Source of the DNA: a virus
Virus record (IMG/VR): IMGVR_UViG_3300017917_003435
Span: 1-27,652 of that record
DNA length: 27,652 nucleotides
Direction: 5' to 3' (one strand)
The notes below the pieces were generated by a model, which was given only the letters and a program-made list of their open reading frames with translations, searched no databases and was not told the origin of the DNA. Positions 22,414 through 27,652 of the stretch are shown in pieces. Position 1 is the first letter of the stretch. Each line of letters starts with the position of its first letter. The position numbers were made by a program, and so were the translations under genes.

Positions 22414-24189
22414 CTATTTCCGTTTACCAAACAACCAATTATATTGCTGGTAGGCTTCTTTTTGAGATGTCATTTGTTCAGGTCTCATTCTTGTTGGTGT
22501 GCCATCAATACCCATTGAACTAATCTGGTCAAACACTGTACCATAAGAATAAAATGATTTTTGTGGTTCATACGTTCTTTCAGATAAAGTCCATGACTCC
22601 ATCATAGCAACATTTTTTGCAGTGTTCCTTTCTAATTGATTAAAACATATATCACCAGCATACAAAGCCATAGATAAGCTCATAATAGCATCGTCATGTG
22701 ATCCTTTCATATGGTCTGGTCTACCATTGATATAAACAAACGTATTCAGTTCATTTAATAATCTATTTGAACGTACTTGAAATCCTTTTCTTACTTGCTC
22801 TTCAAATGCTGCGATTATTTGTGTTCTTTTATTATTAAAATTCAAACCTGGTATTTTTTCTAGTGCTTTACGGTTATAGTCCCAAATATTTTGTGTGTTA
22901 ACTCCATCAATATATAAATTTTTATAATTCATTTCTTGGAGTTTACGAGATGTTGCAATTCCCATACCGCCTGTGATATCAATTACAATAAAACATTCGT
23001 ATAATATCCCCCATTTGTATGCGATTTCAGCTAAATTATCTGGTTCTATTTTTCCAACATATTCAAGCACCTGTTCTCTATCATCAAAGTCAACAATGTT
23101 AATTGATGAAAAGTCTTCACTATCTCCTCTACTCACGTCAACGCCCATAATATAACGATGACCTTGGATTGGTTCTTTCCATTGCCACATTGTGCCCTGC
23201 ATGTATTTTTCTTTTGGTTCTCTAATTTGATTTTTTCTGATTTCTTGCTGAACATCACTTGGAATTACACCATCACCCGAACCGAGGAAATCACACTCCA
23301 ACTCCTGTGCAATTTTACGTCTATCGAATTTGAATTTTTTAGACATAGATTCAAACCAAGATGAAAAAGGTTTGTATCCTTGTTCTTCATATTCACGATA
23401 TTTTTTAATATCAAAGTCCCACAAAACAACTTCATCATCATTATATTGTTCTCTGTTTAACATATAATGGCATATATCATCACATTTAACCCATCTTAAA
23501 TCTTTTGTATATCTTGGGTCTTTAAACCATCTTAAGTCTGTAATATGAAAGTCATTAATACCACGAACAGCTTGGTCATATACACCATAATAAATTGGGT
23601 CATAACCGTTTGGTGTGGAAATCAATATAATCTTACCACCCGTAGAAAGAGAGGCCATAGAAGCCGCCCAAAAGTCTTCACCTGCTTCAATATACGCAGC
23701 CTCGTCAAATATTAATATTGTTGGAGTAAATCCTCTCAACGCATCACCTGATGTTGCTACCGCTTTTACTTCACTACCATTATTAAGTCTAAATCTACTT
23801 TCTGAGTTTTTATCAGGTGAAAAACCAACATTCATCCACTCAGGCCATTGTTCCAAAAAGTGTCTGATTTTGTTTGCAAGTTCTATTGCGGTATCACGTT
23901 TGTTCGCAATACATAAAACTCTTTCAGGGTTTTCTGGTTTAGCTAATTGTAATTTTCTTGAAACCCATGCGGCTGTTACTGTAGACACACCTGCTTGTCT
24001 ATATTTTTTTGTGATGTTTTCATTGTAATTTTCATAGTCCAAAATCAATTGCTCTTGGTCTTCGAATAATACTAATGGAACAAATTTTTTCTGTGTGTTA
24101 TCGTAAGTTTGTAAGTAAGTTCTAAGAGCATACGGACAATCTTTCATAATTTTCGCATACTCTTTTAGTTGTTCTACTCTTGTATTCAT
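22414..24189 (-). CDS. 17: Terminase large subunit (T4 gp17-like)
   Basis: ATP-driven DNA packaging motor and headful nuclease. 591 residues (T4 gp17 has 610). The ATPase part has a deviant Walker A, YRQAGVSTVTA (63-73), lacking the usual GK(S/T) as in many T4-like terminases. Walker B is ILIFDEAA (158-165), and the coupling motif LISTPNG is at 189-195. The nuclease domain begins at IMGVDVSRGDSEDF (347-360; metal-binding Asp351). It continues with FIVIDITGG (400-408, Asp404) and the last acidic site in SHDDAIMS (497-504). It starts its own transcription unit after a terminator, with TATTTATA 3 bases before the ATG. Confidence 0.97.
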   Translation of the reverse strand: MNTRVEQLKEYAKIMKDCPYALRTYLQTYDNTQKKFVPLVLFEDQEQLILDYENYNENITKKYRQAGVSTVTAAWVSRKLQLAKPENPERVLCIANKRDTAIELANKIRHFLEQWPEWMNVGFSPDKNSESRFRLNNGSEVKAVATSGDALRGFTPTILIFDEAAYIEAGEDFWAASMASLSTGGKIILISTPNGYDPIYYGVYDQAVRGINDFHITDLRWFKDPRYTKDLRWVKCDDICHYMLNREQYNDDEVVLWDFDIKKYREYEEQGYKPFSSWFESMSKKFKFDRRKIAQELECDFLGSGDGVIPSDVQQEIRKNQIREPKEKYMQGTMWQWKEPIQGHRYIMGVDVSRGDSEDFSSINIVDFDDREQVLEYVGKIEPDNLAEIAYKWGILYECFIVIDITGGMGIATSRKLQEMNYKNLYIDGVNTQNIWDYNRKALEKIPGLNFNNKRTQIIAAFEEQVRKGFQVRSNRLLNELNTFVYINGRPDHMKGSHDDAIMSLSMALYAGDICFNQLERNTAKNVAMMESWTLSERTYEPQKSFYSYGTVFDQISSMGIDGTPTRMRPEQMTSQKEAYQQYNWLFGKRK

Positions 24190-24192
24190 ATA

Positions 24193-24200
24193 TATAAATA
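24193..24200 (-). promoter_or_regulatory. TATTTATA motif, candidate late promoter for terminase
   Basis: The minus strand reads TATTTATA with 3 bases to the terminase ATG at 24189, directly downstream of the terminator at 24202-24227. Confidence 0.5.
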
Positions 24201-24201
24201 C

Positions 24202-24227
24202 AAAAAAAGGGAGTTAAACTCCCTTTT
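24202..24227 (-). terminator. Intrinsic terminator upstream of terminase
   Basis: On the minus strand GGGAG and CTCCC pair around TTTAA, extended by A-T pairs, and are followed by TTTTTTT. It ends the transcript of the 538-residue protein just before the terminase promoter motif. The flanking T-runs would also allow some function on the plus strand. Confidence 0.8.
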
Positions 24228-24241
24228 CAATATTATCTAGT

Positions 24242-25858
24242 CTACACATATTCTCCACCGTCATCTTCATCATCTTCTTCTTCGTCCGATAATCTAATAC
24301 CAGGAATACCTTTTAATAAATTAACTAAATCATCATCTTCAGTTTCTTGGTCGATATCGTCAAGCTCATCTTCATATTGTGACATTGCTTCTTCGTAATC
24401 TTCATTTGCTAACATCTGTTCAATTCCTTGTACTAATGTTGAAATGATATTTTTAGCTTTCTCAGTACCCTCCATAATTTCTTTCATCAAAGCCAAGAAC
24501 TTACGAGCAGGTAATTTGTAGATGTATGATTGTACCCATCTTTGTAATTCGATTCTTTGGTCAGGGTCAACAACATCTTCTGGATGTGCTAATCTATATC
24601 TTTGCCAAATTGCTGGCCCTAAACGTAAATCCCACATTTCATAATCTAATACGTCTTCATGTTGTTTTACCATTTCAACAAAATTAACATGTCTAGGATT
24701 TGATGAATCATAACCAGGAAAAGCCATACCATGACCTGCTATAAGTTTTTGTAAACCTTTCATAACTTCATGGAACAAAACTGGAAAATTGATACCCGCA
24801 ACATAAACTTGAGGTTTATTTAGGTCAATTGGATTACCTAATGTATCAGTACCACCGCCTTGTTCTTCACCACCTTCATCTCCATTATTTCCTTCTTCGT
24901 TATCATCATCATCACCACCCATGTCACCCATATCACCACCTTCACCATCTCCTTGTGCTTGAGGGAATTTAACTTCGGCCCTACCTGCAACCGAACTTGC
25001 TAAACCTTGAATTTGCATGTCAGATAAATGCCAATAATTTGTGTCATTTACAGCCATCATTGTAGCATATAAATCCATTATATTACTATCCGCACCTACA
25101 ATATTATTTAATCCTTCTTGGAAGTATTTGTATAAATTATAAGCCGAATGTGCTGCACCTTGAATCATTGCATTTAACAACCTTCTTTTAGCTCTTTCTA
25201 AATTAAAGTTTTCTAATTTATCAACATAATCTTCTTCAACCTTTTCTTCCTCTTCAGGGTCAATATTCGGTGTTTCAACATCATTGTCATCAATTTCAGG
25301 CGCATCAGGATTTTCTTGGTCTTGTGGTTGACCGAATCCTGTATTATCAACACCTTGATTAATTGATACTAATTTAGCATGAATATTAACACTATCATGA
25401 GGGATTTTGTAAATATCTAAAACTGCTTGTACTGCAAATTTTTCTAATTCTTGTCTATGTTCAGATTCAATCTCATCTATCGCATATACTGCGTTATACA
25501 TTAATTGAATTAAATTTTCACCTGGTTGATGAACCGCTTGTTTTACTCTTCTAATAACTTCTTCATATGTTTCCGAAGCTAATTTTTCTTGGAAATTTTG
25601 ATTACCTTGCGCTTGTGGCATAGGTACCTTTTTTAGAGGTGTATTTTGAGTCTGTAATTTTGATTGTAAATCTCTATGGGGTCTTTCAGTAAACGGCTCC
25701 TCAACATCAATCATTTTTGGATTATCTGCATTTTCAGGTGCATTTTCATCATAATTCGGGTTAGGGCGTTTTACTGATACTGACCTCGGAAAATCCATTG
25801 GCATTTCTTGTAAGTTTTGTTCTAACAAAATTAAGAAATTCTTTTTAGATATACGCAT
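24242..25858 (-). CDS. Tagged acidic virion-protein candidate with HExxKG motif
   Basis: 538 residues, no recognised family. The N-terminus MRISKKNFLILLEQNLQE is an amphipathic tag-like segment with LLE and LQE cleavage-like triplets. A Pro/Asn-rich stretch (25-90) follows, then a helical domain (95-165), an acidic linker (175-215) and a second helical domain (215-300). A Gly/Asp/Glu-rich low-complexity linker (302-340) leads to a C-terminal domain starting INFPVLFHEVMKG (357-368). HEVMKG resembles the first half of a zinc-metalloprotease motif (HExx) but lacks the usual HExxH second His. The tail is very acidic. Its location in the head block before terminase suggests an internal head or neck protein; any enzymatic activity is speculative. 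Confidence 0.65.
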   Translation of the reverse strand: MRISKKNFLILLEQNLQEMPMDFPRSVSVKRPNPNYDENAPENADNPKMIDVEEPFTERPHRDLQSKLQTQNTPLKKVPMPQAQGNQNFQEKLASETYEEVIRRVKQAVHQPGENLIQLMYNAVYAIDEIESEHRQELEKFAVQAVLDIYKIPHDSVNIHAKLVSINQGVDNTGFGQPQDQENPDAPEIDDNDVETPNIDPEEEEKVEEDYVDKLENFNLERAKRRLLNAMIQGAAHSAYNLYKYFQEGLNNIVGADSNIMDLYATMMAVNDTNYWHLSDMQIQGLASSVAGRAEVKFPQAQGDGEGGDMGDMGGDDDDNEEGNNGDEGGEEQGGGTDTLGNPIDLNKPQVYVAGINFPVLFHEVMKGLQKLIAGHGMAFPGYDSSNPRHVNFVEMVKQHEDVLDYEMWDLRLGPAIWQRYRLAHPEDVVDPDQRIELQRWVQSYIYKLPARKFLALMKEIMEGTEKAKNIISTLVQGIEQMLANEDYEEAMSQYEDELDDIDQETEDDDLVNLLKGIPGIRLSDEEEDDEDDGGEYV

Positions 25859-25880
25859 TTTTTATTAAAATATTCTAAAT

Positions 25881-26915
25881 TTATTTTTTCTTCTTCGCCT
25901 GTGGTCTTGGGTTAGGTTGAATACCAGGATTTAAAGGGTCATGTTTTGGTTTTGTACCAGGTTTAGTATCTGGTTTTGTTGTTGGCTTTGGCTTTGTTGT
26001 AGGTGCGCTTTCAGCTTGAGGGCCTGGACTAGGTTGAACACCTGGATTTAACGGGTCGTGCTTTGGTTTTGTACCAGGACTTGTACCAGGTTTAGTGGTT
26101 GGTCTTGGTTTTGTTGTTGGAGCACCTGAACGTTTCATTGTTGACTTAATTGCTTTTGATGTTAAAAAATCAGGTAAAGCATTTTTCTCAGCAACTTCTT
26201 CTTCGTTTAGTTTAGTTTTGATAAGTTCCATAATTTCATTTTTAGAAGTGAAGTTATGAAAATATTTGTTTTCTACCAAACCTTTTACCCAATTTGTTGT
26301 TTCATCTAAGTGTGAATGATCACATGTACATTTGCTAATTGCTTTTCCGCAATCATCACATGTTTTTTCACTTTTTTTGGATGTAGTTTTTTTATCTTTA
26401 CTATCAATATTTTTGCTTTTTGTCTTTTCTTTAAAGTCTTTATCTTTTGTTGAAACTGCAGATTGTTTACCCTTTTTATCTTTTATTGGGTTACCATCAT
26501 CATCATAAAAACGTAACAATTCATTAGTATCTTTTTTCTTATCAGTTTTTTTCTTTTGACCTTTTAAAATTTTGAAATCTTGAGCATCAATAACACCATT
26601 ATGGTTTTTATCAATTTTCTTTTGATTACCTTTCAATGTTTCAGCCATATCTTGCTGACCTTCTTTTGTTGATACTGTGATTGCACCATCGTTACTTAAA
26701 GTTACAGTACCATCCTTAACACCAAAACCTTGTCCCTTTTGTTTAGCTGCGCTAACTTCAGAAGGGGAGTACACGGTATTCTTAACCGTTGATGTCGTAG
26801 CCTCACCTAGTAATCTTTCAGCAAGATTATTAATTTGTCTATCTGTAAAATTTACTAAAGTTTTTTCAGATATACCTTCGCGAATTAATCTGTTAATTAG
26901 TTCAATTCTTTTCAT
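25881..26915 (-). CDS. Tagged protein with EF-hand-like loop, Cys cluster and Pro/Thr/Lys repeats
   Basis: 344 residues in modules. Residues 1-40 are an N-terminal helical leader with two protease-like sites, LIRE-G (13/14) and LLGE-A (38/39). A canonical EF-hand-type calcium loop DKNHNGVIDAQDF lies at 102-114 with Asp/Asn at positions 1, 3, 5, 9 and 12. A Lys-rich stretch (120-185) is followed by a CxxC-x6-CxC cluster (Cys186, 189, 196, 198) with His200/202, a possible zinc knuckle. The end (265-340) is two copies of a Pro/Thr/Lys repeat. The start overlaps the upstream gene by four bases. It is probably a virion component, perhaps internal; no enzymatic function is evident. Confidence 0.65.
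   Translation of the reverse strand: MKRIELINRLIREGISEKTLVNFTDRQINNLAERLLGEATTSTVKNTVYSPSEVSAAKQKGQGFGVKDGTVTLSNDGAITVSTKEGQQDMAETLKGNQKKIDKNHNGVIDAQDFKILKGQKKKTDKKKDTNELLRFYDDDGNPIKDKKGKQSAVSTKDKDFKEKTKSKNIDSKDKKTTSKKSEKTCDDCGKAISKCTCDHSHLDETTNWVKGLVENKYFHNFTSKNEIMELIKTKLNEEEVAEKNALPDFLTSKAIKSTMKRSGAPTTKPRPTTKPGTSPGTKPKHDPLNPGVQPSPGPQAESAPTTKPKPTTKPDTKPGTKPKHDPLNPGIQPNPRPQAKKKK
25896..26123 (-). repeat. Two 37-residue Pro/Thr/Lys repeats
   Basis: Copies at 26013-26123 and 25896-26006 with a 117-base period encode near-identical segments (APTTKP..PTTKPG, GTKPKHDPLNPG and QP.P.PQA blocks). Their unstructured, basic, Pro-rich nature suggests a flexible linker or nucleic-acid-binding tail. Confidence 0.9.
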
Positions 26916-27313
26916 ATTTCTTCAATTTTAATTTCTTCTTTTATAAGTTCAAAATCTCTTTGTGCTAATTTTTTTGTTACACTTTCTATTGACTCACCAA
27001 ATTTGAATGTTATACGTTCTGCTTCAGCATCAAAATCAAATTTCTCCCATGCTAAAGCTATGACACCATCTACAGCGTCAATAACCCCAAAATAATCAGA
27101 GTTTTGTATGAGTTCTAATTGTAAATCTGTGTTTTTTAGTAATCCTACTAAGTTGATATATTCTATGTCAGGGGATTTGCTCCTAGATGTAGTAGAAGCG
27201 GGGATTGCAAACCAATCCCCATTCTCAATTTCTGTTGACTCGCTAAAAATGAATTCGTATTGCTTTTGACCTTTATAATCAGCTCCGATTTCATTGACAT
27301 AGATAAGATGCAT
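26912..27313 (-). CDS. Hypothetical protein of the head block
   Basis: 133 residues, alpha/beta, without a recognised family. The N-terminus MHLIYVNEIGADYKGQKQYE and a later DYFGVIDAVDGVIALAWE strand-turn-strand are the most ordered parts. The C-terminus (TFKFGESIESVTKKLAQRDF) is a strand plus helix. From memory, similar short proteins sit next to head genes in large marine myoviruses, but no role is known. The stop overlaps the next ATG by four bases (26912-26915), so the two are probably translated together. Confidence 0.7.
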   Translation of the reverse strand: MHLIYVNEIGADYKGQKQYEFIFSESTEIENGDWFAIPASTTSRSKSPDIEYINLVGLLKNTDLQLELIQNSDYFGVIDAVDGVIALAWEKFDFDAEAERITFKFGESIESVTKKLAQRDFELIKEEIKIEEI

Positions 27314-27316
27314 TTT

Positions 27317-27652
27317 TTAGTTAAAATATTTGCTCAAAGTCTCGCCTATTGCGTTTTTTATTTCGTCTAAATCTAATTCTTTAAGTTCATCACTTTCTTC
27401 TTCGCTCATTTCAAAACTATCTCCTTCTTTCATCGCATATTTTGATAAATCAATTTCATTGTTTGGTACAGGTGAATTGATAAATTCGTCTAATGACGCC
27501 ATAGGGTCATTTTCATTCATTTCTGTTGGAGGTGCTGGTGCTTCATCAGATGGCATATCAGATGACATATCATCTGAACCAAAATCAGAATCCCCATCTA
27601 AACCTCTTTCCTTTTCTTCTCTTTCAAAACGTTTTGCTATTTCTTCAATATC
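27317..27652 (-). CDS. Acidic protein, 5' truncated by window edge
   Basis: The frame stays open from the stop at 27317 through to the window end, giving 111 visible residues. An internal ATG at 27568 is possible, but coding-like sequence (EEIAKRFEREEKERGLDGD) continues upstream of it, so the gene probably starts outside the window. The visible part is acidic and Ser/Met/Pro-rich (DMSSDMPSDEAPAPP), then helical with DLSKYAMKEGDSFEMSEE and a final DEIKNAIGETLSKYFN. No family is recognised. Composition recalls scaffold or core-interacting proteins. It ends three bases before the 27313 start. Confidence 0.6.
   Translation of the reverse strand, partial: DIEEIAKRFEREEKERGLDGDSDFGSDDMSSDMPSDEAPAPPTEMNENDPMASLDEFINSPVPNNEIDLSKYAMKEGDSFEMSEEESDELKELDLDEIKNAIGETLSKYFN

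Noticed and set aside
24242-25858. Zinc metalloprotease call for the 538-residue protein
   Set aside because: HExxK lacks the second His of HExxH and no third ligand is clear; kept only as an observation.

Overview
The window reads as a stretch of an AT-rich genome of a large T4-like myovirus (Caudoviricetes). It carries a head-assembly block in nearly T4 order: large terminase, portal, a core-protein candidate, prohead protease, acidic scaffold and major capsid protein. It also encodes a gp55-like late sigma factor, dUTPase, PhoH-like ATPase and three glycosyltransferases. A Bacteroidota (flavobacteria-like) host is inferred from three signals: start codons lack Shine-Dalgarno sequences and sit in A/T-rich leaders, one promoter matches the Bacteroidota -7 box TAnnTTTG, and an encoded ribosomal protein bS21 looks like the Bacteroidota form. 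No bacterial chromosomal genes, tRNAs, CRISPR arrays or insertion sequences were seen.

Layout. Positions 1-14469 are all plus strand: the end of an unknown gene; a glycosyltransferase; two small ORFs; dUTPase; PhoH; a HAD-like protein; a small overlapping ORF; two further glycosyltransferases; late sigma; a small helical protein; a 664-residue hydrophobic protein; a tiny ORF; a spike/hub-like OB-fold protein; a beta-rich virion candidate; and three proteins (12281-14469) with short N-terminal signal-like segments. Positions 14470-27652 are almost all minus strand. Read in transcription order this block has an acidic partial gene, two small or tagged unknowns, a 538-residue tagged protein, terminase, portal, the core-protein candidate, an unknown, protease, scaffold, major capsid protein and a small SAP-like protein. 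The one plus-strand gene inside the block is bS21 (19550-19741), placed tail-to-tail against the core-protein candidate with a shared bidirectional terminator.

How the parts may work together. The octamer TATTTATA occurs on the coding strand upstream of nine genes on both strands, always in the same orientation relative to the gene, and may be the late promoter read by the gp55-like sigma. It is the reverse complement of the T4 late box TATAAATA. bS21 instead has a host-type -7 box, which suggests different (earlier) timing. The prohead protease probably cleaves the capsid protein after Glu60 and trims the scaffold. It may also process a set of unrelated proteins that share a short N-terminal helical segment ending in Glu-rich cleavage-like sites. 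These proteins, including a flavodoxin-fold enzyme, are candidates for cargo packaged in the head. This tag family, the phage bS21 and the reversed late motif are the most interesting features. All functional calls come from reading the sequence; no database search was run.
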